A stretch of DNA of 64,000 nucleotides from Dyadobacter psychrophilus (GTDB lineage Bacteria > Bacteroidota > Bacteroidia > Cytophagales > Spirosomataceae): the NCBI RefSeq assembly GCF_900167945.1, contig NZ_FUZA01000002.1:806001-870000 (forward strand). Direction: 5' to 3'. The notes beneath the pieces are model-generated. The model saw only the letters and a list, made by a program, of their open reading frames with translations. It was not told the origin of the DNA and ran no database searches. The position numbers and the translations under genes are program-made. Positions 18,129-27,219 of the stretch are shown here, piece after piece (within the stretch, counting starts at the first letter, position 1; the number at the start of each line of letters is the position of its first letter).

Positions 18129-19067
18129 ATGGAAGATATTTTTATAGGAGTTGATTTTGGGGGCACTAGGATTAAATTGGGGCTCGTTTTCGAGGGGAAA
18201 ATTATAGCGGATGCCAATATAGAAGCAGCCTCAGCACTCACATTTGAGCAGAGGTTGACAGATATTGGTTTGGAAATGAATCATTTACTGTCGCAGGGTT
18301 CATACAACCTTACCGGGCTAGGTTTTGCGTTTCCTGGCATCGTGAATTTCAACACAGGCAGGATTTTGTCCAAATATGTGAAATATCCCGGTGCTGAAAA
18401 TATTGACTTAAATAATTGGGCGGAAGCTAATTTTGGTGTGCGGATTGCCGTCGAAAATGATGCCCGGGCAGCACTGGTGGGGGAGTGGAAACATGGTGCA
18501 GGCGCTGGAAGCACCGATCTGGTTTTGGTGACGCTCGGAACCGGGGTAGGCACGGGCGTGTTGGTAAATGGCGCGCCATTGCGGGGAAAAAACTTCGTGG
18601 GCGGCAACCTGGGAGGACATTCGACCATCAATTTTGAAGGCAGTATATGCAATTGCGGGAATATCGGGTGTGTCGAAAGTGAAAGCTCTACATGGGCGTT
18701 GACAAAAATCGCCAGAGCATCCCCGGAGTTCTCAACGAGCAAGTTGGCGGCCTTGGATATCATTGATTTTAAAAATCTGTTTGAGCTGGCAGAAACGGGG
18801 GACAACCTGGCGTTAACGTTACAGGACCGCTGCCTGAAAGTGTGGTCGTTGTGTGTGATCAACCTGATCCACGCTTACGATCCGCAGAAAGTGATCTTCG
18901 GCGGAGGAATTATGAAAAGCAGTCACATTATTTTACCCTATATCAAACAAATGCTCGACAAGCATTCCTGGATCGGCTCCGACGACGTAGATCTGGTGGT
19001 GGCTGCGCAGCCCGAGCATGCGGGGATATTAGGGGTCTATGAATTATTGAAACAAAAAAATTATTGA
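18129..19067 (+). CDS. ROK family sugar kinase
   Basis: A 312-residue ROK protein without the helix-turn-helix of ROK repressors, so a kinase. It begins with the phosphate-binding 'IGVDFGGTRIKLGLV', has the catalytic Asp in 'VENDARAALVGEW', the second phosphate loop 'LVTLGTGVGTGVLVNG', the zinc motif 'CNCGNIGCVES' (about residues 174-184) and 'VIFGGGIM' near the end. ROK kinases phosphorylate glucose, mannose, fructose or N-acetyl sugars at the 6-position with ATP. Placed between a sugar importer and a mannose-6-phosphate isomerase, a mannokinase/glucokinase role is likely. The next gene begins two bases after its stop. Confidence 0.9.
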   Translation: MEDIFIGVDFGGTRIKLGLVFEGKIIADANIEAASALTFEQRLTDIGLEMNHLLSQGSYNLTGLGFAFPGIVNFNTGRILSKYVKYPGAENIDLNNWAEANFGVRIAVENDARAALVGEWKHGAGAGSTDLVLVTLGTGVGTGVLVNGAPLRGKNFVGGNLGGHSTINFEGSICNCGNIGCVESESSTWALTKIARASPEFSTSKLAALDIIDFKNLFELAETGDNLALTLQDRCLKVWSLCVINLIHAYDPQKVIFGGGIMKSSHIILPYIKQMLDKHSWIGSDDVDLVVAAQPEHAGILGVYELLKQKNY

Positions 19068-19069
19068 AG

Positions 19070-20821
19070 ATGCATTCCAATTACGACAAGTTTCCATACG
19101 TAGAAATAAGCGAATCGTCAGATCTGTGTTTTGCAGGCTGGCAGCAGATTTTCCTTGAAATTAACCGGCTTATTCAGGCCAAGAATAAGCACAAAACGAT
19201 CATATGCATTGATCTTTATCACGGTGTCAATGTCTCGGAAATGGTCGGGGCGATCAAAGAAAATCTGGAAATGGCCGTGGTAATTGAAACGAATGCTTTT
19301 CTGAAAGATGCCACCCAGATACAGGAAATGGTGTTTCCATTTGTAACGGATGATCCGGTTTTTGGTAAAATAAACAGTCTGGAAATAGCGGATTTTTTTG
19401 AAACAGAAAAGCTGGACCGGCAAAAGGAGCAAATCCGTGCAACGGAATCGGGAACAGTTGTCATCGTTGGAGAAGGTGCGGCGCTTTTTGCGGATGCTGA
19501 CTTACTTATTTATGCGGACCTGGCGCGCTGGGAGATCCAGAAAAGAATGAAACGCAATGAGGCAGGCAATTTTGGAGTCAATAACCTGGATGAAAACTTC
19601 GCATTGAAATACAAACAAGGGTATTTTCTCGATTGGCGTGTTTTTGACCGGCATAAGCTCGCATTTTTTGAACAAATCCATTATTTTATTGATGCTAATA
19701 TTGCCGGAGAACCCAAAATGTTAGGTGCAGAAATTTATCACAAAGGCCTCGATCAGACCGTAGGGCGGCCATTCAGGGTCGTGCCTTTTTTTGATCCGGG
19801 CCCCTGGGGCGGGCAGTGGCTGAAAGAAGTCGCTGATCTGGATCGCGACGAGATCAATTACGCCTGGGGTTTCGATTGCGTCCCCGAAGAGAATAGTCTG
19901 CTATTTAAAATCGGTGATCATATTTTCGAGCTTCCCTCGATTAATCTCGTGCTCACCCGGCCAAAGCAGCTGCTTGGGAATGCAATCTTTAATGAGTTCG
20001 GGGCAGAATTTCCGATCCGGTTTGATTTTCTGGACACCATGGAAGGCGGTAACCTCAGTTTGCAGGTGCATCCGACACGGGCCTACATTCAGGAACATTT
20101 CGGGATGAGTTATACGCAGGATGAAAGTTATTATTTCCTTGAAGCTGAGGAAGACGCCTGTGTGTACCTGGGCACGCACAAAAATGTGAATGCCGACGCC
20201 ATGATTGCCGACCTGGAAAAGGCGCAAAAGGAAATGACTGATTTCGACGCCGAAAAATATGTGAATAAGCTGCCTGTGAAAAAGCACGACCATATCCTGA
20301 TTCCCGCAGGAACGATCCATTGCTCGGGCAGGAATGCAGTAGTTCTGGAAATTTCGGCCACTCCGTACATTTTTACTTTCAAATTGTGGGATTGGGGACG
20401 CCTTGGCATGGATGGAAAGCCGCGGCCAATCAATATTGAACATGGCAAAAACGTCATTGATTACACCCGGGACGAAGATTGGGTAAAGAAAAACCTGTTT
20501 AATAACATTACCAGCATCTCGCTCAATGGCCACGTGAAGGAAGAATCCACGGGTCTGCATGATACACAGTTTATCGAAACCAGAAGGCACTGGTTTGATG
20601 CCAAAGTCACCCATTATACCCACGGAAATCTCAATGTTGTCAATCTTGTGGAAGGCCGTGAAGTGGTTGTGGAAAGCCCCGACAACTTGTTCGAGCCTTA
20701 TGTGATCCATTACGCCGAGACATTTATCGTGCCGGCTAATGTGCCTGTTTATACCATTACACCGTTCGGGAAATCTGTCGGAGCCAAATGCGCAACGCTG
20801 AAAGCATATATCAGAACTTAG
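19070..20821 (+). CDS. manA: class I mannose-6-phosphate isomerase with N-terminal kinase-like domain
   Basis: A 583-residue protein, much longer than the ~300-400 residues of ordinary class I isomerases. The cupin-type isomerase domain occupies roughly residues 230-583 with the metal ligands in order: 'LQVHP' (Gln332, His334), Glu352 in 'DESYYFLE' and His417 in 'IPAGTIHCSG'. Residues ~1-210 resemble a nucleotide/uridine-kinase-like Rossmann domain ('KTIICIDLYHGVNVSEM', 'ADLLIYADLARWEIQKRMKR'), but no GxxxxGK[ST] P-loop is visible, so that half is probably not an active kinase. It interconverts mannose-6-phosphate and fructose-6-phosphate, the last step of the mannose pathway here. The ATG at 19070 is chosen over a TTG six bases upstream. 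Confidence 0.88.
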   Translation: MHSNYDKFPYVEISESSDLCFAGWQQIFLEINRLIQAKNKHKTIICIDLYHGVNVSEMVGAIKENLEMAVVIETNAFLKDATQIQEMVFPFVTDDPVFGKINSLEIADFFETEKLDRQKEQIRATESGTVVIVGEGAALFADADLLIYADLARWEIQKRMKRNEAGNFGVNNLDENFALKYKQGYFLDWRVFDRHKLAFFEQIHYFIDANIAGEPKMLGAEIYHKGLDQTVGRPFRVVPFFDPGPWGGQWLKEVADLDRDEINYAWGFDCVPEENSLLFKIGDHIFELPSINLVLTRPKQLLGNAIFNEFGAEFPIRFDFLDTMEGGNLSLQVHPTRAYIQEHFGMSYTQDESYYFLEAEEDACVYLGTHKNVNADAMIADLEKAQKEMTDFDAEKYVNKLPVKKHDHILIPAGTIHCSGRNAVVLEISATPYIFTFKLWDWGRLGMDGKPRPINIEHGKNVIDYTRDEDWVKKNLFNNITSISLNGHVKEESTGLHDTQFIETRRHWFDAKVTHYTHGNLNVVNLVEGREVVVESPDNLFEPYVIHYAETFIVPANVPVYTITPFGKSVGAKCATLKAYIRT

Positions 20822-20822
20822 G

Positions 20823-20853
20823 AATTCGGTTGTTTAAAAGGCATCCGAATTTT
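20823..20853 (+). terminator. hairpin after the isomerase gene
   Basis: AATTCGG at 20823-20829 pairs with CCGAATT at 20845-20851, loop 15 bases, followed by a T-rich stretch. It overlaps the promoter of the GntR gene, so it probably weakens rather than abolishes read-through. Confidence 0.4.
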
Positions 20854-20862
20854 CTATTTTTG
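20830..20862 (+). promoter_or_regulatory. promoter of the GntR regulator gene
   Basis: The -7 box TATTTTTG is at 20855-20862 and a TTG -33 element at 20830-20832, 22 bases apart, near the usual Bacteroidota spacing. It lies 25 bases upstream of the regulator start codon. Confidence 0.55.
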
Positions 20863-20887
20863 TGATTCTACATCCAATTTGTCGAAT

Positions 20888-21619
20888 ATGAAATTTAGCA
20901 TAGATCATAAAAGCCCGGTTCCTTTACACATTCAGGCGGAAAACCTGCTGCGCACGATGATAAATGATCCCGAGCATTTGAATGGTAAATTCCTTCCTAA
21001 TGAAGTGGAGCTGGCCAAGCAGCTCGCCATTTCCAGATCTACGCTCCGACAAGCATTGAACAAGTTGGTATATGAGGGATTGCTAATCAGAAAAAAGGGC
21101 ATCGGGACCAAAGTAGCTGAGCCGGTAATTAGTTCAAAATCAAAGAATTGGCTTAGTTTTACCCAGGAAATGAATGCCAGGGGGATCAATGTCAAGAATT
21201 TCGAGCTGCATGTAACCTGGGTAGCGCCAGACGAAAAAACCGCCAATTTTTTTGGCATTGATCCCGGAAAAAAGATCCTGAAACTGGAACGTCTCAGGGG
21301 CAAAGTGGAAGGGCCGTTTGTTTATTTTATCTCCTACTTCCATCCCAGGGTGGGCTTGACAGGCGAAGAAGATTTCAAACGACCACTTTACGACATTCTC
21401 GAAAAAGACCATTTGGTCGTCGCGACGCTTTCCAAGGAAGAAGTTGGGGCGATTGCTGCCGATAAGTTCATTGCCGCTAAGCTCGAAGTGGAAGTTGGAA
21501 GCCCTATACTTTTTAGAAAACGCTTTGTATTCGATCAGGGAGACAGGCCTATCGAGTATAATCTTGGCTATTACCGCGCAGACAGTTTCGTATACACAGT
21601 TGAGAGCGTAAGAGAGTAA
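20888..21619 (+). CDS. GntR family (HutC subfamily) transcriptional regulator
   Basis: A 243-residue regulator. The N-terminal winged helix (about 4-75) contains 'FLPNEVELAKQLAISRSTLRQALNKLVYEGLLIRKKGIGTKVA' in pattern, the GntR recognition-helix region. The C-terminal UTRA/HutC ligand domain (about 90-240) has 'GKKILKLERLRG' and 'PIEYNLGYYRADSFVYTVE'. I use the ATG at 20888 rather than the TTG at 20879. UTRA domains bind small molecules, often sugars or sugar phosphates; here an intermediate such as mannose-6-phosphate is a reasonable guess. It sits between the metabolic genes and the second SusC/SusD operon and probably controls both through the palindromes at 15463, 21847 and 27142. Confidence 0.9.
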   Translation: MKFSIDHKSPVPLHIQAENLLRTMINDPEHLNGKFLPNEVELAKQLAISRSTLRQALNKLVYEGLLIRKKGIGTKVAEPVISSKSKNWLSFTQEMNARGINVKNFELHVTWVAPDEKTANFFGIDPGKKILKLERLRGKVEGPFVYFISYFHPRVGLTGEEDFKRPLYDILEKDHLVVATLSKEEVGAIAADKFIAAKLEVEVGSPILFRKRFVFDQGDRPIEYNLGYYRADSFVYTVESVRE

Positions 21620-21657
21620 ATCTATCTTTAAAACACATAATTACTGCGTATATTAAT

Positions 21658-21674
21658 GTGCGTTATATACGCAC
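21658..21674. promoter_or_regulatory. palindrome GTGCGT-N5-ACGCAC
   Basis: Perfect 6-bp arms with an AT-only centre (TATAT), 38 bases after the GntR stop codon. It could be an operator or a small 3' hairpin; it lies too far (about 160 bases) upstream of the SusC promoter for simple steric repression. Confidence 0.35.
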
Positions 21675-21815
21675 GTGTCTGCCTGTTGTCCTCTCATGCG
21701 TGTTGCGTAACACCTTATCCGTAAAGTCTTCCTGAGAAAACGCTTTGGCATTTATCTTCCATTTACGTGTCAATAATAAAAATGTCATTATTTCATTAAA
21801 ATATATTAGCAGTCC

Positions 21816-21846
21816 TTGTTTGTCCCAAAATATGTTTATATGTTTG
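21816..21846 (+). promoter_or_regulatory. promoter of the second SusC/SusD operon
   Basis: TTG at 21816-21818, 20 bases, then TATGTTTG at 21839-21846. Both the -7 box and the spacing match the Bacteroidota sigma-A consensus, making this one of the best promoters in the window. Confidence 0.65.
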
Positions 21847-21856
21847 TACATATGTA
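21847..21856. promoter_or_regulatory. palindrome TACATATGTA at the transcription start
   Basis: A perfect 10-bp palindrome directly abutting the -7 box, with partly symmetrical flanks (TTTG/AAAA). An operator in this position would block initiation. It belongs to the same loose motif group as 15463-15482 and 27142-27155. Confidence 0.45.
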
Positions 21857-21947
21857 AAATGTATTGAGATAGAGTGCTTTGCGTACTGATTATTCCTAAA
21901 ACTCCGCTTCGGGGGAGAAAATGCCATTTAACCACTAACTCCTTTTT

Positions 21948-24900
21948 ATGAAACCAAAACTACTTGCAAAAAACGGGCGGAGATCGTTGAGCACCTATTT
22001 AGGGTTTGCGCTGGTAATCTTCCTGGCTTCTGCCGCGCAGGCAAACATTCCACTGCTTATGGCATCAGGTTCGGCCAAAAACACGAGAACAGCCCGCGTT
22101 GTGGCCGAACAAACTGTCACTGGAAACATTACGGATGAAAACAACGCAGGAATCCCCGGTGTGAATGTGCTGGAAAAAGGGACCACGAATGGTGTGGTTT
22201 CAGATGCAAACGGAAAATATTCCATCCAGGTAAAGGACGCAAACAGCACGCTGGTTTTCTCCTACATTGGCTACATTACCAAAGAGTTGAAGGCTGGTTC
22301 TCAGGCAGTTCTTGACATTAAGATGGAAGTGTCCTCTCAGGAATTGAGCGATGTCGTCGTGGTAGGTTATGGAACGCAAAAAAGATCTGAACTGACTAAT
22401 GCAGTTGTACAAACAACCGGTGCGGAAATAAAAAAATCCAGCGCGGCATCGCTCTCCAATTCGCTCGCAGGGCGCATGGCAGGGGTATATGTCACACAAA
22501 GAAGCGCTGCCCCCGGTTTTGATGATGCACAGATCCTGGTAAGGGGCGCAAGTACATACCGCAACACTTCGGCCCTGATTGTAATTGACGGGGTTGCCAA
22601 TGCCGACCCCGACGGGCTTAACAGGCTCGACCCGAATGATATTGAATCGATTTCAGTGCTGAAAGATGCCTCGGCTGCCATCTACGGTGCCCAGTCGGCG
22701 GGCGGCGTAATACTGGTTACTACCAAAAGAGGTGTCACCGGTAAGCCCTCGTTTGATTTTTCTACAACCCAGTCATGGCAATCTCCGACTATGAAAGTGA
22801 AGTCGGCCGATGCATTCCAATATATGGAGGCGCTCAACGACCGACGTGCGCTCGAAGGGACGCCGCCGGATTTTCCTGACGCATTGGTAGAGTCATTCAG
22901 GAACGGAACAAGAAGACCCGAAGACTGGTGGAAAGCCTTGATCGGGCCACCGGTGAGACAAACCAGATACTCGCTGACCATGCGAGGTGGTACGGACCGG
23001 GTAAGGTATTTTGTGTCTCTGGGAACGGCTTCACAAGGCGGTATCCTTCGCGGCGACAACAAATCGAAGCTCCGGCAGTATAACGTCAGAAGTAATGTGG
23101 ATGTGACCGTCACGAAAGACCTGGAAGTAGGACTTGACTTATCCATCCGCGAAAAAGCAACCCAAACGCCTCAGGGCGGGGCGGGCGGGGAAGTGGGATC
23201 ACTGGCAAGCACAAGCCCTTTGCAGGAAGCTTATATCGGTGGGGACTACCGGTATCCGGGAGAAGGGTGGTCGCACTTAAACCCTGCGGCGCGTTTGCTC
23301 AGCCCCGGTTATCGCAAATACAAAACCGATGTTGCCAGCGGAACGGTCCGCTTCAAATATAACATGCCATTTGTGCAGGGGCTGGGGCTGGATGGATATC
23401 TGTCCATCGTGAAGACGATCGGTTATGACAAACAATTCAATTATGTATGGCCGTATTTTGAAAAGGATCCCGATGGAAACATTGTAGAAAAAATATCGAG
23501 GTCGGTAGAAGATATCGGCCTGCGGGAAGATTTCAGGCAGAGTTTGCGCACCACAGGGAATATAAAGCTCACCTACAACAGGACGATTGCACAAGATCAT
23601 AAGCTTGCTGCCTTCGTAGCTTATGAGCAAATGACCTATGACGACAACACTTTCTGGGCTCAGCGCCTGGGTTACGATTCCCCGTTGATCGATCAGCTTT
23701 TTGCAGGAACTACGAACCGTTTGAACTGGAACAACAGCGGATCGGCTACGGAATCGTCCCGCCAGAATTTCTTCGGGCGCCTGAGCTATGATTTTAAACA
23801 AAAATATCTTTTTGGGTTCAGTGCCCGGTATGACGGTTCGCCGATCTTTCCCAAGGATAAGCGTTTCGGATTTTTCCCACAGGTATCTGCTGGCTGGGTA
23901 ATCAGCAACGAGTCATTTATTCCGAAAAATGTAGTCAGTAATTTGAAATTAAGAGCTTCCTGGGGACGATTGGGGAACGACCGCGTAAACCCTTTCCAAT
24001 ATATTGCTGCCTATGGATATGACGCAGGATGGGTTGTGAACGGCGTGGATGCCCGCGGTATTGCGGTGAAGTCGACGCCTAACCCTAACATTACGTGGGA
24101 AGTGAGCGAAAAGACGGATATTGGTTTGGAAGCAGCGTTTCTGAATAACCGACTCTCTTTCGAACTGGATCTCTTCCAGAACAAAACCTCCAACATTTTG
24201 GGAAGAAGACAAGCTTCTATCCCCAGTTACACCGGGTTACTGCTGCCAGATGAGAACATTGGCAAGATGAACAGTAAGGGAATCGAACTTCAGGCCGGGT
24301 ACAGACATAATTTCTCGGATCTCACCGTGCGGGTCAACGGAAACTTTTCCTATAACAAAAACAAGATCATTTATCTCGACGAAACACCACAGGCAGAAGA
24401 ATATCAGAAGCTGGAAGGGGAGCCATTCGGATCGCGGCTGGTGTACAAATCTATCGGAATTTACAGGAGTCAGCAGGATCTCGACAATAATGTGAATTAT
24501 CCGGGAGCATCGTTGGGAGGCCTCATTTTTGCCGATCTGAACGGAGATAAGGTCATTGATAGCAACGATCAGTACATGTTCAACACAACAAATAATACAG
24601 AACGGGACCCTGTTACCGGCTTGGACGTCACGACTATTTTTCCAAGCACCCAATACGGGCTGAGTATCGGAATGAATTACAAGAATTTTGATCTGGCCAT
24701 GTTGCTGCAGGGCCAAAGCGGCGCGAAGTTTCGCATGAATGTCGGATTTAATTCCGGCGCCGGAGGTAACGGATTGGAATATGTGGCGCTGAACAGTTAC
24801 ACATTGGATAATGTGAATGCACCACTTCCCATGATATCGCCGACTGGATTTGCGAATTCGGATAGCGACTTCTATTACCGCACTGCGACCTGGATGCGTA

Positions 24901-25115
24901 TGAAAAACGTCCAGCTGGGTTATACGCTGCCAAAAAACCTGCTGTCAAAAGTCAAGATCGCTGCATTCAGAGTCTACGTTTCAGGCGACAACGTGTTTAT
25001 GATCTTCAACTCACTAAAAAAATTCGGTAATGGTGACCCGGAATTTCTGAGCGAAAAGGGCAATACTTATCCCAACATGAAAACGCTGAGCTTCGGAGCC
25101 AATCTTACCTTCTAA
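21948..25115 (+). CDS. SusC/RagA family TonB-linked outer membrane transporter
   Basis: A 1055-residue SusC-class transporter. Order: signal peptide (to about residue 33, 'FLASAAQA'), carboxypeptidase-regulatory-like domain (about 57-130, 'VTGNITDENNAGIPGVNV'), TonB-box region 'ELSDVVVVGYGTQKRSELT', plug (about 145-265, 'ILVRGASTYRNTSALIVIDG', 'VLKDASAAIYGAQSAGGVI'), then the barrel ending 'LSFGANLTF'. The SusD partner follows after 14 bases. Placement directly after the GntR gene and before GH92 genes suggests import of mannose-containing oligosaccharides. Its promoter and a start-site palindrome are at 21816-21856. Confidence 0.96.
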   Translation: MKPKLLAKNGRRSLSTYLGFALVIFLASAAQANIPLLMASGSAKNTRTARVVAEQTVTGNITDENNAGIPGVNVLEKGTTNGVVSDANGKYSIQVKDANSTLVFSYIGYITKELKAGSQAVLDIKMEVSSQELSDVVVVGYGTQKRSELTNAVVQTTGAEIKKSSAASLSNSLAGRMAGVYVTQRSAAPGFDDAQILVRGASTYRNTSALIVIDGVANADPDGLNRLDPNDIESISVLKDASAAIYGAQSAGGVILVTTKRGVTGKPSFDFSTTQSWQSPTMKVKSADAFQYMEALNDRRALEGTPPDFPDALVESFRNGTRRPEDWWKALIGPPVRQTRYSLTMRGGTDRVRYFVSLGTASQGGILRGDNKSKLRQYNVRSNVDVTVTKDLEVGLDLSIREKATQTPQGGAGGEVGSLASTSPLQEAYIGGDYRYPGEGWSHLNPAARLLSPGYRKYKTDVASGTVRFKYNMPFVQGLGLDGYLSIVKTIGYDKQFNYVWPYFEKDPDGNIVEKISRSVEDIGLREDFRQSLRTTGNIKLTYNRTIAQDHKLAAFVAYEQMTYDDNTFWAQRLGYDSPLIDQLFAGTTNRLNWNNSGSATESSRQNFFGRLSYDFKQKYLFGFSARYDGSPIFPKDKRFGFFPQVSAGWVISNESFIPKNVVSNLKLRASWGRLGNDRVNPFQYIAAYGYDAGWVVNGVDARGIAVKSTPNPNITWEVSEKTDIGLEAAFLNNRLSFELDLFQNKTSNILGRRQASIPSYTGLLLPDENIGKMNSKGIELQAGYRHNFSDLTVRVNGNFSYNKNKIIYLDETPQAEEYQKLEGEPFGSRLVYKSIGIYRSQQDLDNNVNYPGASLGGLIFADLNGDKVIDSNDQYMFNTTNNTERDPVTGLDVTTIFPSTQYGLSIGMNYKNFDLAMLLQGQSGAKFRMNVGFNSGAGGNGLEYVALNSYTLDNVNAPLPMISPTGFANSDSDFYYRTATWMRMKNVQLGYTLPKNLLSKVKIAAFRVYVSGDNVFMIFNSLKKFGNGDPEFLSEKGNTYPNMKTLSFGANLTF

Positions 25116-25129
25116 TCTGACCACGACCT

Positions 25130-26995
25130 ATGAAATATTTAATAAAAAACAGATTGATAAAAAGGGCGCTGACCATTTCATTTATCGGGATCATTGCCTC
25201 TGCCACGTCGTGTAATGTTTTGGACAAAAAACCACTTGACGCCATATCCGATGAAGCGGTTTTCAACGATGCGGTGTTTTTGCAAAACTACGTTTACAAC
25301 ATTTATAACGGCATAAAACCACCCTGGGCACCCGGAACCGGCGGCTTCGATGCCCTTACCGATATTGCAGTAAACCAGCCTGAAACCCACGAACGGTCGA
25401 TAGGGATCCGTAATTATCTGGAAGGAAACCTGACCGCCGATAATGTGAATGATCTGTTGTCAGTTGCAAAAGAGATGCCTACGCCGATCCCTCTCTGGGA
25501 CTATGAATATGGGTTCATCAGGAAGGCCAACGTGTTTTTCGAGAACATTGAAAGTTCGTCCATAGCCGTCGAGCAGCTGGATCCCATGAAGGGAGAGGTT
25601 CATTTTTTGCGTGCGTGGATGTATTTTGAGCTGATGCGGACATTTGGTGGTGTGCCCATCATTAAAAACAGCTTTCAGCTTAATTCAGAAACCTTTGATG
25701 TGCCCCGGAATACTTTTGACGAATGCGCGCAATTCATATTGAGCGAAGCAGACCTTGCTATCGGATTTTTGGATGGCCAGCCTGTCAACACCGGGAAAAT
25801 CAGCAAAGCCGCTGCACTGGCTTTTAAGGCGAGAGTGTTGTTGTATCTGGCAAGCCCTTTGAATAACCCCAATAAAGACTTGGCCAAATGGAAAGCCGCC
25901 GAAACAGCCACGAAAGCCGTATTGGATATGGGATTCACTTTGCATCCGCAATACGCCGAGCTCTTTAAAAAGCCATTGAAAACCGACGAAACCATTTTTG
26001 GTAAATCATTTACGCCCGCAACCAGGATACCGGGCTGGGGTTATAATTACGATTACTGGCCGAGCGGCTTCGATGCGCAGCAGCGGCTGGTTCCTACCCA
26101 GAATTTCGTAAATATGTTCCAGCTCACCAATGGCGAATATCCATATCTGGCAGATGGCGTAACCGTGAACGCAGCCTCTGGATATGATCCGCAGAAGCCT
26201 GAAAAAAACCGCGACCCACGCTTTTATGACGCGGTGATCTATCCCGGAGCAGGCCCGCTGAACATTATCGACGGCTCCAAAAGCACGGTCCGGAATTATG
26301 AATACTGGGAAGATGCGAACCCAAATCCCGATAATGCGCCTCCGTACATTAATCCCAATAAGGTCGATGCCAAAAATGGCCAGAACCTTTTCGATTTCGG
26401 CAGGGATTCGAAAACCTATTGGGTTAAAGGACTTACCCCATTCCATTGGCGGGTTCAAACTGGCTATACATTTAAAAAGACGGATGACTTTGCAGGGCCG
26501 CGCGCGAGTTTTGACAATGATTATAACCAGGTTATCGTATTTATGAGGTTAACCGAGTTTTACCTCAACTACGCCGAAATACAAATGGCACTAGGCAACG
26601 AGGCCATGGCGAGGGAGTATATCAACAAGGTGAGAAGAAGAACATCGGTACATATGCCTGATATTAAGAGTACGGGCGCTGCGCTGGTCAGGGATTACCG
26701 CAACGAAAGAGCCATCGAGCTGCATTTGGAAGATTCCCGTTTTTTTGACCTTATGCGCTGGAAAGCTGCTCCGGGCAACGTGGATATCGCTGTGCGCGGG
26801 CTTACAAAAGTGACCATGGACTGGAGCGGTGCGAAACCGGGCGACGCAATTGGCAAGCTGACTTACACTTACGGTGTAATTCCGGAAGCCGAAGTCAGAA
26901 AGCCGTGGAAAGGCGATTACTATTACCTTTTCCCAATCCCGAATACAGAAATACGAAAAAGTAACGGGGCGCTTAAACAGAACCCTGGTTACTGA
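25130..26995 (+). CDS. SusD/RagB family nutrient-binding outer membrane lipoprotein
   Basis: A 621-residue SusD-like lipoprotein, longer than the first one in the window. The lipobox is 'SATSC' near residue 28. The N-terminal SusD-like part carries 'MKGEVHFLRAWMYFELMRTFGGVPII' in pattern and the C-terminal RagB/SusD domain has 'EFYLNYAEIQMALGNEAMAREYINKVRRR', 'ERAIELHLEDSRFFDLMRW' and ends in 'FPIPNTEIRKSNGALKQNPGY'. It pairs with the SusC protein encoded 14 bases upstream. The operon ends at the strong terminator at 27045-27080. Confidence 0.95.
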   Translation: MKYLIKNRLIKRALTISFIGIIASATSCNVLDKKPLDAISDEAVFNDAVFLQNYVYNIYNGIKPPWAPGTGGFDALTDIAVNQPETHERSIGIRNYLEGNLTADNVNDLLSVAKEMPTPIPLWDYEYGFIRKANVFFENIESSSIAVEQLDPMKGEVHFLRAWMYFELMRTFGGVPIIKNSFQLNSETFDVPRNTFDECAQFILSEADLAIGFLDGQPVNTGKISKAAALAFKARVLLYLASPLNNPNKDLAKWKAAETATKAVLDMGFTLHPQYAELFKKPLKTDETIFGKSFTPATRIPGWGYNYDYWPSGFDAQQRLVPTQNFVNMFQLTNGEYPYLADGVTVNAASGYDPQKPEKNRDPRFYDAVIYPGAGPLNIIDGSKSTVRNYEYWEDANPNPDNAPPYINPNKVDAKNGQNLFDFGRDSKTYWVKGLTPFHWRVQTGYTFKKTDDFAGPRASFDNDYNQVIVFMRLTEFYLNYAEIQMALGNEAMAREYINKVRRRTSVHMPDIKSTGAALVRDYRNERAIELHLEDSRFFDLMRWKAAPGNVDIAVRGLTKVTMDWSGAKPGDAIGKLTYTYGVIPEAEVRKPWKGDYYYLFPIPNTEIRKSNGALKQNPGY

Positions 26996-27044
26996 CAATA
27001 CGACTTTATCAGGTAGGTTAGATTAATTAAGCAATGTACTTTAG

Positions 27045-27080
27045 ACCAATGGCGGGCAATGCTTCGCCATTGGTTTTTTT
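27045..27080 (+). terminator. intrinsic terminator of the second SusC/SusD operon
   Basis: A perfect 10-bp stem, ACCAATGGCG / CGCCATTGGT, with a 10-base loop, followed immediately by a run of seven T. It lies about 50 bases past the SusD stop. Confidence 0.88.
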
Positions 27081-27141
27081 GTATGTGGCGGGTTGGAAAG
27101 AGCTGTTTAAATCCAGGCACTTCCCGGATTATCGGTTACAC

Positions 27142-27155
27142 TTTGTATATACAAA
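27142..27155. promoter_or_regulatory. perfect palindrome TTTGTATATACAAA
   Basis: A 14-bp perfect palindrome 154 bases before the DUF1553-type gene. From memory, operators of HutC-subfamily GntR proteins have similar TGTATATACA-like cores, so this is the best candidate site for the regulator encoded at 20888-21619. Confidence 0.5.
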
Positions 27156-27219
27156 CTAATTGTGTTATTATTGTGTTACCGTTCAAATTTTCACTATGCA
27201 TTTAATTGTTTGGCTTTAA

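Larger units (their letters stand above)
21620..21947. other. regulatory intergenic region before the second SusC gene
   Basis: No gene was recognised in these 328 bases. They contain the palindrome at 21658-21674, a TTG/TATGTTTG promoter at 21816-21846 and a palindrome at 21847-21856. The leader after the promoter is about 90 bases. Confidence 0.6.

Noticed and set aside
19070..19700. Separate kinase gene upstream of the isomerase
   Set aside because: The frame is continuous with no internal stop or start signal, and the two parts are better explained as one fused protein.
21663..21935. 90-residue minus-strand open frame before the second SusC gene
   Set aside because: It covers the SusC promoter and palindromes and has no protein-like composition.
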